Origin: Ascaris suum
Taxonomy: Eukaryota > Nematoda > Chromadorea > Rhabditida > Ascarididae
Reading direction: 5' to 3'
NCBI GenBank assembly: GCA_013433145.1
Contig: CM024185.1
Coordinates: 6,737,001 to 6,801,000, forward strand
DNA length: 64,000 bases
Part shown: positions 1-19,911 of the stretch, piece by piece
Layout of the letters: each line of letters opens with the position of its first letter
How positions within the stretch are numbered: position 1 is the stretch's first letter
Notes under the pieces: generated by a model
Told to the model about the DNA's origin: nothing
Databases searched by the model: none
Seen by the model: only the letters and a program-made list of their open reading frames with translations
Made by a program: the position numbers and the translations under genes

Positions 1-3000
1 CTTTACAAAACTGTAAATCATGGATAAATTCGAATTTATTCCAATACCGACTCACTCCGCAAAAAACATACGAATGGCGATATTTCCTATTACATTTGTC
101 CCTCGAGTTTTTGCTCAATATTCCCTGTTCGTCTTCGTGGCATTTACTATTTTCTTAGTTCGTTTCATTTTCTCCTTAATTTTGTCTTTCGTAATTTCTG
201 CGCAAATATTTACATATTTCTGTTGGAACATTTATATACTATTTTGTTGAATTAATAAATATTTCGAAGACAAGAAATTCAATGTCGTGGGATGTTAAGG
301 TAACCTTCCTCTTTAGTGGTTTTCCTTATAAAATTGCGAAAGTTATTTGCGGAAGGACGAAAACAACGCAGGGGAGCAGATCCCTTGAAGGGGGTCTTGC
401 ATGGAGCGTGGCTAGCCACTTCCGCCATGGCGGGGGCGTCCTATGGCAGAGCCATAAGAGAAGTGTCCCGATGCCGTTTTTTTGCACAGGTTACCTGATG
501 AACTCAGCTCCAATCTCTTTCCCTTTTGAGTAATCTGCAGTTTTGGTATCCACAAAGAAAGCACCATCCAAAGGCTCCTGGAAAGCGTCTGCACACCATG
601 ATAGGTCCAAAGTTTCGCCATCTCCCTATTGAGAATTTTTCGCGGCCTAATAAATATTGACGAATGCAAGTACCGGATGATCGTACCGATTAAAGACTTG
701 TCAACGGCAGCACCACCTTGCGAGAGATCTGTCGCGATTGATTGAAGAGTATTCGTGTCGAGAACAATGTCTTCGTCGAGAGACTCAAATAGTGTTGAAT
801 CTTTTTTTGCCTCAACCAGAGATTGCGATATAGCATCGCTCGAACTCGACGTTGACGCCGATACGATCTGTTCATCTAAAATGTAACGCTTTTGATCATA
901 TCTATACCAACAGTTCGAGAGTAATACCTGAACAGTTTAAACGGAACTTTCTTGAGCTCGATTCGTTGCAGCTCTGTCCTAGATGACGTCACTCACACTT
1001 TGGCGCAAATAAACAACGTTTTTATTCTAATCTAGTGGTTACAGAGTATTTGACTCGGAGGACAGGCTATAAATGCCAACAACAAAGTCTCGATGAACAT
1101 ATCGAATTACGGCGAGAGCGATAAAGAAGTAAATATAAGTTGGTCCTTCCACAAAAGTTATGCGGCTCAATGTAGTGTATTTCCTTCATGATTTACGACA
1201 TATATGTTAGTACGTCCTTGAAAGATGCATTTGAGCGAATGCCACCGTGATGAAAAAGTCCACCGAAGAGAAACAAAAAGACCGATGATGAAAATTTCTT
1301 GCCAAGATTGAGCGATTTCAAACGCTAATGATCTCGTGATTTTTATGATGACTGAAAAGTTGTTGAGGAAAAACCGCAAACGAAAAGTACTCTTTCAATC
1401 TTTCTTTTGAAGATCGTAGATGGTGTAAAATAAATCCTATGCTAGTGGAAGGTAGAAACAAATTGTGGAGAAATATTGAATCTGGAGACACGTAGATTTT
1501 ACAAGGAAATAATAACAAACCATTTGAAGACGAAAGACGACTTCGGTCGGCTCCACTTTCTTCGAGATAAGATTCAGAACCTTCCTAAAACGAATCTGAT
1601 TTGAAGCAAGAAAGACTTCGATAATGATTTCAATTGCTAACAAATCACGCTTGGAGCAACTTCGCCGATTAAGAGATATTGGCTTCGATGAATAAATGCC
1701 TGCCAATGCAGACCACATCGACCTCGGTGAGTGCAATGCAGACGAACGTGGCTTCGCCGAGTGCAGCTTTGAGGATGGCAAAAATATGGACGGTTGCACG
1801 TTGCACCGAATATGACCTCTGAGACCGAATTTCCTAGAACACTGAGTTCGCACTTAACACCGTGCTGCAATCCTTCGTGTCAGAATAGTTTGCGCTTCAT
1901 CGTAACGGGCCAGTGTACATGTTGCAGTCGTCTAGTTCTTAAAACGTATCGCAGTCAAGCATCAGCAGATCCGAAAGAATCTGAAAGAACCGTCCCCCCC
2001 CCCCCCCCCCCCTAGTGCCCATATTCCTGCACGTTGCTGAGCTTGGTGTGGTGAAGAAATCAGGTGGAAACGCTGTTCCTGTCCCTCAACATGACGAATG
2101 CAATGCGCTTTAGCACACTGAAGCTTGCGGAGTCTGCTACTGCTCGATTTCAACCCTCTAGTGCAGGAAGAGTCGCTGCCTGCTATTAAAAGGCATAGAC
2201 AAATTCCTGTCAGCTTTATCGGTCGATTTGACGCATTCTTGCACGAGGTGGACTTTCCACTGTTGTTGATGTTCTCAACGACGGTGGCGCCAGATACGAA
2301 AGGAAAAAACGTGTTGTCAATGTTGAATGATGTTTCGATGCAGTTATGCGGGCCCTCTTGAGTGCAGACACACTGATTGTAGAATGGTATTGTTCATTTT
2401 CGAGGAGTGAGCACCGATTGGTTATTGCACCATTGCAAGTTTTGTTGAATGTGAGTATCGCTTCAAGGTGTACAAGTCCTCTTCGGGTGTTCTCATGAGC
2501 CTTTCGAATAAGTACACTTGTGCTATTAAAGGAACCGTTTCTGGTAGGAATTTTCTTAGACGGGGGAGGAGAGGGAAAAATCTCCCAATAAATTTAACTG
2601 AGTCTCGTTGCTGTGAATAACGAAGTCGCAGCTGCAGTCTTATGATATTCATCGGCAAAATCTTACTCTCCTTCATTTTCTTCTCTCTTTTTTCCCTCAT
2701 TCTTCCTTCTTCCTTCCTCCACCCTCGTGCAGGACTTTAGAATGAAGTAATCCTTGGCTGCCAACCCTGCTTATATTAGCTCTTATTGCAGGTACTTGGT
2801 CACCAACGCTGCAATATTCGCAGACCACTCCAGAGTCACTATTAGCTTCATTCGAGCAATGCGGGAACTGTTCCCTTTATGTTGCTCGATATCATGGACA
2901 CGGTGACCAGCTTCGCTGAAAATACTTCATGAACTGCATTAGTCTTCTTCGTGATGGGGATGCGGCACCCTCACCAGTTGCAATCTGTGCTCAGACGGAA

Positions 3001-4352
3001 CCCATAATTGCACTCTCATTGATATTCGTTTATGTGTTTGGGGCGGCTCATGTGGACGATGAGCAATCCGCTGTGGTGGACCAGTGTTCACAGAGAGAAA
3101 TCCTCTACACCCTCTAGATGTTGACGCACTCCTCCACAGAGGCACTTCGCATGGCGCTGTGCAGTTCTGAGAACTGTGTCCATCTGTTGAGGCAATTCGC
3201 CGTTGCTGATGTATTCCTCATGTCGTTTTATGAAAATGCTTGTGGCTTGAAGCATGGCCATATCAGAGAGATCTCATTCCAGAATATCTTTCTGGGGTTG
3301 CTGCTTGGAAGGGAGTGGGAAGCAATTTAAAACGCGATTCATGGTTTAAGGAGGCGGAGTCATTGTTCGTAATCCACGCCATGATGGATCGCCTCCAATC
3401 TCTGCCCTTATGAGATGCGACAAGTGAGATCGTCACCCACTCATGTGTCCCCACAGATCCTCTGAGCTGCTGGCAAGCTTGCGTGCAGAACTCCTCGTTA
3501 AAGTCGCCGCCTTGAATCAGCAAATTGCTTAGAGCGCTCGGGGCGTCATTCGACTGGACCGCTATGAGCACGATCACAATTCTTTTAAATGATAATTTTA
3601 ATTTAAGAGACCGGCTTCTGAGTCGTCTCGCCGAATGCATCTTTTCGCACAAATGTATCGAAGGTTTTCGTCGCGACCGTTAACGATGAGTCCCAGATGA
3701 AGCGATAATCTATTGATCTAAAAGTATCTAAAAGCTATTGAAGTCAAGAAGAAGGAGACATTTCCATAGAGATCGGAACCGCCTTATTTTAATTGTTCTG
3801 TGGCACTGAAGTCGGCCTATTTGTGACGCTGCTGCTGATTTACTTCAGTCCCACATACGCAATCTGGGAAAAGAAGACGTTCATGCACACAGCTACGAAA
3901 TCACCATCGCTAATTCCAGTAAGCGTGTTTTGAGACATTATGAGTTAGCCTTCACCCTCAAGCAATAGCCAGCTGGTGATAAACCGGCTGTTTTCAGCAC
4001 CCAAATTCAAATGTTTTTCATTAGGTTGAAAGTCATCACATTCTTCCGCGCTCGTTTTTCCGCATTTTTGAACCTTGCACTGGTCGCATGCTGATAATAC
4101 TTGCAGACGCCGGTAACCATGGATGAATATACGACGCATACAGCACTTTGTCAATTAATCTCGTCTTGTAGTCAATGCTAATCTACATACACACCACTGA
4201 CATTTATTGAGAAACACATTACATTATGAATAACATCTGCAGATTATGTGAAACTTCCGTAATAGATAATTGAATCACGCCTAGTTTTCCAGTACCTTCT
4301 CATTCAACTACCCACATTCCGCTTTCCTCATTATCTTCGAAGATTCTCATTG
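1..4352. other. No supported gene; scattered short open stretches
   Basis: Only short frames open on both strands are present. Cys-containing fragments between about 1690 and 2180 recall an EGF-like sequence but are broken by stops. I see no exon with matching splice sites and phase. Confidence 0.5.
1994..2012. repeat. Poly-C tract (19 bases)
   Basis: A pure C run. Similar G runs on the plus strand occur at 19899-19911, 21950-21964, 23662-23673 and 41409-41421. Confidence 0.95.
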
Positions 4353-4634
4353 GCGTTACTACCACACAAAAAGTTATGGTCACTGGCTGCAGTTGAAGCT
4401 TTCTGCAGTTGCTGGTATGACTGGACACAACATCATGAAGAACGCGTTACCGATCCATTCTGCTTTAATCGACTGCTACAGGTTCTCGAAGTTCCAGGAG
4501 ACGACATTTCAACGTCTGACTCCGATTTGCTAGGGTTTTCCGTGTTGAAAACTATCCTTGAGTGTCTTCGGCGCGGACTGGACGAACAGAAGTCTGTCCT
4601 GTCGACTATACACAATATTAACGGTCAAATTTAG
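4353..4634 (+). CDS. Possible isolated terminal exon, unknown protein
   Basis: An open frame reads WYDWTQHHEERVTDPFCFN, then DDISTSDSDLLGFSVLKTIL and RRGLDEQKSVLSTI, before TAG at 4632. Composition looks protein-like, and possible acceptors lie at a TCTTCGAAG and at two TGCAG sites near its start. I do not recognise the family and find no convincing partner exon upstream, so it may be chance, a gene end, or a gene fragment. Confidence 0.3.
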   Translation, partial: ALLPHKKLWSLAAVEAFCSCWYDWTQHHEERVTDPFCFNRLLQVLEVPGDDISTSDSDLLGFSVLKTILECLRRGLDEQKSVLSTIHNINGQI

Positions 4635-5090
4635 TAGTGTTTTACACACTTAGTTAATTTCATGAATAATTCAACCGTTAGAAGTCAGCTGATGGTGGCG
4701 TTCAATAAATTGCACGACCTCTGGGCATTTTTGTGCGTATTAAAATGAATACCGACATAAAATCCTCTCTGCTATTTGAGAGCCGAAAATCGTTTTATTC
4801 TTCTCCGTAAAAAGAATGTGAGGAACGAATCTCTTGCGGTCGAAGGAAAAATTTCGCAAGGAAATAATTTTCCTTCTGTCAAAAAAAAAACCAAGAATAA
4901 AGTAGTGGCCTAACGATGCACATTTTATTGAGATTGCAGAAATGCTGCTTGATCTTTGCACTGAATTTTTTCTCTCGTGTTGTTTTTCCTCATATTTGTT
5001 TATGATTCTTTTTTTTTAAATTTTCTGCACTTAATGGACTTGCTATGCAAAAAATAATGCTGAAAAACGTTGAATCTGCTTGTATACGGC

Positions 5091-5238
5091 GACATTTGTA
5101 CCAACGGCAGCTGCGCACCCGATACTTGCGCCATCCACATTTGTGCAACCGATATATTTGCGCAATCTGTGGTAATCAACAGTTTGCTGACATCTGCGCT
5201 CTCAACATTTTTGCCTCTAACATTTCCACCTAGCATAA
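5091..5238. repeat. Degenerate 15-base periodic tract
   Basis: The core CATTTGYGC or similar recurs on the plus strand with TTG/CTG cores at 5096, 5111, 5126, 5141 and 5158, and again in register at 5194, 5209 and 5224. On the minus strand the same spacing gives five-residue units such as SADVS, VAQMW, MAQVS and GAQLP, which resemble pentapeptide repeats. No intact gene frame was found around it, so it is listed as a repeat. Confidence 0.6.
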
Positions 5239-7767
5239 ATGAACTTCCATATTCGCATCTCCCTCATATTTGCGCTAGCAATATTTTTTCTCCTCTTTCT
5301 GTGGGATCTGTTGCTGCACATTCAAACTTCGAGAGCAGATGCACTCATCACCTAACATAAGTGTGAAAAGAAGGCAGACTACCACAGCAAAAACTCTTTT
5401 CTGCACTAAAGCGGATCCCACGGCACACTTGATGCCGAAGCGACTTCCCCCGACAAATTCATGACAGCCGATAGTATGACTGAGGCTTCGAACGCTCCCA
5501 CAGCACACTCCGACAATCGTTATCTTACAAAATCCCCATCAAGATAATCAGCGGATGTGGATGGGAACGACGGGTCTAGGCAACACTATGAAAGCCACGC
5601 CATGGTCCAAATGGAAATGGGAGGGGAAGAATTCAACGCCCCTCCTAGTTACGCTTCCACGCTTCTACGGTAGAACACGTGAGGTTGCCGTATGTCCACT
5701 CATTCTGGTCTCTTATTCCCTCCCACATCCACTTCAGTTAGGCCTACGGATCTGCCAGGAGGCTTGCATGATTTGCACTTTTTCTTGTCAGCCAATGGGA
5801 GCAAATCGTTAGTGCTGTGCCCCAAGAAAGTGATGTGTTGTCCGAACCATGGTCCCTCTCGAAACTACTTGCACAATGAGCACCCGTTCGCCTGCCATTC
5901 CTTAATTCAGGCAAAAGGCAACCCTTCAGACGCTAGGCTGTTCACGATATTCCTAAGCATTCCGAGTGACACGAATGTTTGGAAAAAATTGAGGTCAGCA
6001 TTTTATGCCTTTATGAGCCCTTTGAAGTTGCATTTGCGAGGAACACCACGCCGGATTCATAATTTTGTGCATGTATTTGTATGCGTTGTTAGCAGTTCCA
6101 ACTCGGAGGTCTCTATGCGACCCTTGCAATCAATCAGTACAAAGTGTTGAGGCATTACTGCTATTTTTTCATTCGCTTCCGGCATTTTTGGGTAGTATAG
6201 TGACTCATTCAGTGGCAATGCAAAAGCGCATATCGTGCCAGCTTCTCTGACGCACTTTCCGAATTATCAAGACTATAAACTCGAATGAAACAAGGCTATA
6301 AGAGCCCGATATGGAGAGGAGTGGAAAAATGTCAATTCATTTAACAGCCGATGTCGATGAACCAAGAATTTCGGCCTCAGACAGAGATGGATAGGTGGGT
6401 ACTGATGGAAAACGGCTTTTGATCGCAGATTTTCCACTTTCTAAAGTGAGTAGTCTGGCAGGTTAAAGCAATTTCAGTTTGGACCCTAAGAGAAGATGCG
6501 TAAAAGATGTATATCAAAATCTGATTATTTTCCAAGACTTTCGTCTTGAGGTTTCTCCCCTTCTGTTCACACCATAAGAGGTCACCCGATCGTGAAAAAT
6601 AGCCGGAGAAATCCTTTTGCTGAAATCATTGTGCGAACTCTGTCACGTGGGTGGCTCGTGCCTTTATCACATGAGATCTATTTCTAACTTCTGCCCCCGA
6701 GTTACATGAATTTAACGCCGTCTGCTTTTGTCACAGTCGTTGATCGTTGCTGCATTTGATTCGCCTTTGCGCTCATAGTATTTTTCTTTTTTGACGTATA
6801 GCTTATGCTTCGCAATAAATTTCTTCCACTTATTATGATGTTTTCCCCTTATGATCGTTTAGTTCATTCATATTTGTGAAGAAATTGAAGCGTTTGAGTT
6901 ACTGAAATTTCTTTAGAAATTTATCGTCTAATTTCATCGCTTTTAATTCACCCACATAAATTAATTCATACATATCGTTTCATGTTAGTTCATATATAAC
7001 GTTTAGTTCAATCAAATCGTTTAGTTTAACCATACATAAAATTTATTCGTTGCCACCGTTGACCTCTGTTCTATATTTGCTATCAACAAACATTGTCACA
7101 TTGCGGTCATGAATTGGGTTGCCTTTATTTTAGCTCATCAATTTTGCGTAAGCAAGCCGCTGCGGTCTGAAAACTTCGCTGCAGCTAAGTACCGCTGCCC
7201 CGTCTTGCCTTTATTTTAGTTCAGCCGTATAAAACAATGACATTCTGGATAACTTTCGTTGATCACCGCTTAGTATTTCACTCCGTAACTCTCATAGATA
7301 ATATGCTAATGAGTTAAAACTTTCAAATTGCCCTACTTGCACAGAACTCATAGGTGTAAGGTGAACTCACTTGCAATTGTTTCAAGTGAAAAATGCAACC
7401 CACAGACCACCCGCCGACGAGAGTACGAAAACAATGCAGCAGGTGAGAAGTTGGCATTGCTGTCGTCAAACGCCACACCTAGCAAGGAAATTTTCGATGC
7501 CTTTTTTGAATATAAACAACGATTAACAAATGTACTATAATCTTGTCCCATCATCAAGCCAGTCGCCTCTAATTTCGCTTTGAAATCCACTTCGTCCTGT
7601 TGGTGGTCATCTCTAACCTCTATGACCTTTAAATGTATTGCTGTCTCTGATACAGCGTGGCCAATAATCACTCGGTGCTTTTCTTTTCTTGGAAAATTGT
7701 TTGTTGCCAATGCTTCGACTTTTAAGGTAGTTGTCTAAGAGAAACCGTAATGGTTGAGCCATGAACG
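5239..7767. other. AT-rich sequence without supported gene
   Basis: Short frames around 5555-6250 and a minus-strand stretch at 7626-7538 (VIEVRDDHQQDEVDFKAKLE) with plausible splice edges are the only coding-like items. Neither can be linked to another exon. Confidence 0.4.
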
Positions 7768-7952
7768 ATGAGTAACGGTTTTCCAAAGCTTCTTCATATC
7801 TGCTTAGCTAATTTGCGTGAATTTCGCTTTGAAAATGGTTCAAAAGCGCTGAAGTCGACAATCAGGGTTTCAGAGGGTATAAAACTCGCGGAAGCTGAAA
7901 CGGAGTATGTTGCGGTAACGGAGAAGACGAGACAGCTCAGAAATGATTTCAA
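7768..7952 (+). CDS. Possible single exon, charged helical sequence
   Basis: The open frame contains ENGSKALKSTIRVSEGIKLA and TEYVAVTEKTRQLRNDFKR and meets a GTACTG donor at 7953. A second charged stretch lies nearby at about 8205-8300. No domain is recognised, and the linking exons are not clear. It could be part of a small plus-strand gene or chance. Confidence 0.25.
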
Positions 7953-9464
7953 AAGGTACTGATGGGGGAGAGCACCTTTCAAGGCGCCTTACGTGAATGT
8001 TTCGTCGTGGTGGCGAATGACTGGATTCTGCGATATATGTCGCATGCCTTCCGTTGTAGTTTGTAAACTTCAGCAAAATGTGAAAGGGGCAAGCAAGGAA
8101 AAGTTTTCGATCCACAATGACAACCGAGGTACCCATTGTGGATAGGCAACGTCGATTCCTATTCTGCGACTCCGATTACCTTTTTCAATCGACACCATCA
8201 GCACGGACTTGATCTGCGAAAGCTTAAAACGACTGAGGAGAGGGAGGGGAAGAGGAAGGAGAAGAAAGTGGGACGGAAGGAGGAAGAGCAAAGAGTGGAG
8301 ATAAAAAGTGAGGTGATATGAAAGTGCATCATGTGGATATGCTTCCGACGTTGGTGTTTACAGGTGGTGCTATCAACCAATATTTTTGTTACGCCTCACA
8401 ACTACTGTCCAGCATTTCTTGATTACATCCAGAAATAGCACTAAAATAAACATACGTACTAACGGTTGCATCATCTTGCTATTTTCATGTTTTCGTTACA
8501 CCAATCTTGTTTATGCAAATTCCAAATTTTATCACTTTTACATGCTAAATCGTTGTCGAGCATAGAATATCCCTAAATTTGCCCTTAGTTTGTTCATTTT
8601 CTAATTTCGTCAAATGACATCCATGGATATTCGGCTATTTATATCGCCTTATGGAATAACAGCAATGTGCAAGCAGTTCAATGATTCACTACAAGAATGT
8701 GTCATTTCGGAATATTTCACGCTCCTCTATGCAACAGCCCAATTTTTAAGCATTTTATTCATCTTCAATTTAAGATCAATTAAAGATTATAATGGTATAA
8801 AAAATTGAAAATCTGCATGGAGGTGACAAGCTAAAATTGCTTAGATCCCAAGCGTAAGAGTTGATCTTCTCTTAAACTTTTCATCAAAAAATGCGACGTT
8901 CCAAACTTTTGCCAACTTGCTAAAAATTGTCCGAATATTTCAAACCCTAATATTGCATTTAATTGGTACGCAAATCATTCGTTAAAATTGAGTGCTATTT
9001 TCGAAGACTTCAATGTTTTGCTGAAGGGAAGAAGAAGAAGAAAAAAACAGACGAAAGTTCAATACCGTTATAATCTTCAATTGGTTTAAGCATCTCAATT
9101 TTTTGAGTGTTATATTTCTAGCTTACTTGTGCGTTGATGTTTTATTTTACTGTCGGAAATCCACCATAACTGTACTCCAAATTTTACTCATTTCTATTCG
9201 TTGAAGTAACGGTTTTATCAACGAATCTTCATTACCATACAATATGCTCAGAATTACGTAGTTGAAGTATTGCATCAAGGTCCGTCACCATCCCAGTATG
9301 TTCTCCGAGAATCTTTTAGGATCGGTTGTCGGATACAATCGAAAATCAAGTGCGAAACAATCTGAAAATTGATTCACAACGCTGAGATGGAAACTCTTAT
9401 GAGTTGCCTTCTAGCGAAAGAACTAAGGCGGAATAAACTGAAGAACAGTGCACAAATTACGTTT

Positions 9465-9751
9465 TTAAAAAATAAATGCCGTTTTTCTGTCCCGCATAGT
9501 ACCATCGTGTACAGAACAATCATATGCCCTCATGCACATCGCAACTGCAGCCAGCACGAGATCAGAAATAACGCTAGTGCGAATATTGCAATGGATAATT
9601 TTGGTCAGATACGAAATTTTGGAACACAGATGTTTTTTCAACGTGAGCCTTTTCGAGTATGTGCCTCTTCTAAAAGTGCCGGACAAATTAACACCTCGGT
9701 TCCTCTTAGTCCATCTTCGATTGTAGGTTTCTCCTCCACTGTATATCCATT
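9465..9751 (-). CDS. Possible last exon of the kinase gene
   Basis: Kinase exon 9 ends in phase 1. The next good minus-strand acceptor (CTCCTCACTTTTAG) opens a phase-compatible frame at 9751 that stays open to a stop at 9465. It would add a basic tail starting EWIYSGGETYNRRWTK. A minus-strand AATAAA lies at 9146-9141. The opposite strand is also open over this interval and the tail shows no recognisable domain. The true exon may instead stop at an internal GT near 9694 (after the KRNR codons) and continue elsewhere. Confidence 0.3.
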
Positions 9752-10014
9752 CTAAAAGTGAGGAGCTCGAGATGACAGCTCGAGCTCTCTACAGGGTTTT
9801 AGTTTGATCTACTTGCATAAGTTACCACTTATATATAACACCAGCATCGCCAGTCCGTACGCTTAAGGCTAGGTCAGACCTCAAAAAAATTTTCTCTGGA
9901 TTATACGATCGTGGGTAAGGTATAGATCTTGAGATTAATAAGGCAAATTTCTATGGATTTGTGCTTGCCAGATTCCTTTCTGATATAAAATCCTCGCGAA
10001 CAGATAAAAATTAC

Positions 10015-17538
<7,524 letters not shown>

Positions 17539-17590
17539 GAAGACAACAACGCGGCAACGACCGTACGGGAGTGAACCAAACTCTAAAAAT
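17539..17590 (-). promoter_or_regulatory. Probable spliced-leader acceptor and 5' UTR of the kinase gene
   Basis: On the minus strand, ATTTTTAG ends at 17583, and 44 bases lie between it and the kinase ATG at 17538. No coding exon is seen upstream that would supply a cis donor, and nematode first exons commonly receive a trans-spliced leader at such a site. Trans-splicing is inferred; the acceptor sequence itself is visible. Confidence 0.45.
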
Positions 17591-19888
17591 AACGTATGTC
17601 AAATACCGAATGCTTGTCGAGAAAACGAAACATAAATCTTAAATTATGCAACGTTATATGAGGAGATTTGCAATGGTGAAAGATTGTTTTCGTTAATTAT
17701 TCGCTTTAGAAATGAGAGGAATTCCAACAGAACATGGCCTGAATATTCAAATGCATTTTTACGTTCACCGTTTGGCGAGGCAAGAATCGACGCATGGATT
17801 CAATTAATTTGGGAGCTACTTGTGGTTTTTTTAGTTGCCTGGATTGCTTGCAGAGGCCTCCAAAAGATGCGTTGTGCTCCTGGGTAGTGCAAGCATGTTC
17901 TACTGTGTGTGTTCGTGTTCTCCCCAAGTACCTGGCCCACTGTATACGCAATTAAGCCCGCATGCGTTGCGGTGCTTTCGGCTCATGAAGCATTTGTTTA
18001 TTGCAACGGTGCCGGCAATCAGTGTGAATCGGTCACAGGGTCTCAAAGGATGCAATATAAGTTGCTGGGTGGGTTAGGGTCGGATGCAACAACTTTTAAT
18101 CTCATAGATGAATAGAATTTCAGCACTACAAAAATGCTGAAAAGTGATCTCGAAGAATACACAGGAAAATAATTTTCATTGTAATTTCCTCGCTTCCCTG
18201 TTTCGTTTTCCCTTCACATTTTCCTTCAACAATACAATTCTCTCGAACATTTTCCTTCTCTGTTATCGTTTCGCTCATCAGTGGCATCATTTATTGTGCT
18301 ATTCTGTTTCGTCTTCATCCTCCATTACGACATAAATAAGTACGTACGTACACACGTGATGAATCTATGACGAACGATATGTCGTTGCAATCACGCTCAC
18401 CCACATCCGGTTATAGATAAGTAAGCGATCAGGGACGAAACGTTTTCAAACCAGTTTCTTGAATCTGACATCTTTCAACCTCATACTAACATCCCATTTT
18501 CCATTGTCACTTGCATGCTTTACTTAATGACTGAAAACTTATAAACCCATACAATTGGTGGTTCTAATATTTGCAATTTATGCAATGTTACTGCGAAGAG
18601 CATATCCGGTATTTCATTTGATATTTCACTGCTGGAATTTGTAAAGGCCGTAATGTGCTGATGCTTCCATCCCCTCCGCCTTCTTCTCCCCTCCTAGCTT
18701 GAACGGCCCCTCTTCGAGATTCCATATTATCGCTTACTAGTGCTCCCAGGAGTCCAGCTCGTAGACCTCGCTTCTACTTTAGGACCCCAACTACACCTAA
18801 TGGTGTTCACTGCTTCCACCCCCATTTCGAGCTCAATCGACCTCCCCTTTACTTATGAACCTCAAGCATTAGCTGCTTGTGCTTTCTTGGAGCTCAAATG
18901 GAGTCACCCCTATCTTTGAACCACCGACCTAAAGTTGAACGTGAAAAAGTATTGTTGCCTAGTGCCGTTTTATCCTTAATGCTTTCTTTTCTGGTTTGAT
19001 TACGGATCCAAACAGCAAAACCTCCAGTGCAACGAATTTCTTGGCTTGCGCAACTTCGCAAAACTGCCGTAAATAACGATCAGATCGAATCTAATTCCAG
19101 AATACGTGAGATATAATGTCATGAACGTTTACTCCACCTCAATACCTCTGCTATCTAAATTAAACCAGAAAAGCTTTCTTCTGTAGACACCTACCGATCA
19201 CATCCACAGCCATTTCTGGCTTTTCCACAAGGACGTCCCAAAAAAGTAACACTCTATGTTCATGTGGGGACATTTTCCTCCGAGAGATCCATAACGTCCC
19301 ATTCGTTTGCCAACTTTTTCCAAAACTACGAACACATGCACCGATATTATATGAAACGTCCAATCCTACTCCTCTCAGACAGCAATGATGATTTCGCATA
19401 AGCGAGTATTATACAATTAAGGGGAAACCCTACTAAAGATTTTGAATAGTGGAGGATGCAGAACGACAGTCAAATATGCAAATGAATTCGAATGAAAATC
19501 CATACTTCCCGTCTGGCACAAACGACCAAACCTGTCTGGTAGGATAGATAGCCGCTATGTTGGATGTGAGGATATGATTGGCAACAAAATATTGGTTGTT
19601 TGATGAAACATATAGATGGAGTTTCTATGGCAATCACACGAGGTTGAATAACGCCATCAATCACAACATATGCTACTATTCATTAAGCTTCTCGATATGG
19701 ATCACAGTAAACAATTCGAAAAGCATGCAGGATGGCCGGACACTTGAGTTTCCACAGAATCCGTTCATCCCCCTTTCCAGGAAATGATAGATGATAGAAT
19801 TGCTGCAGTTGTACGTTCACACATTTTAAAGCAGCCTGATTATATCGCTGTGCTTAATTCGATTTAAATAAATGCTTGATTTCATTGT

Positions 19889-19911
19889 TTTTTTTTTTGG
19901 GGGGGGGGGGG
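19889..19911. repeat. Poly-T/poly-G junction tract
   Basis: About ten T are followed directly by thirteen G on the plus strand, in the spacer between the kinase and MATH genes. Confidence 0.9.

Noticed and set aside
3263..3652. 129-codon minus-strand open frame with QGGDFNEEF, considered as a retrotransposon endonuclease
   Set aside because: The single GDFN-like word is not backed by the other endonuclease motifs.
9369..9755. 128-codon plus-strand open frame
   Set aside because: It is antisense to the candidate kinase tail exon, has no recognisable features and lacks splice context.
19195..19325. Minus-strand stretch with TTCGTAG acceptor and GTAGGT donor
   Set aside because: It is open in more than one frame over most of its length, with no recognisable domain and no neighbouring exon to test phase.
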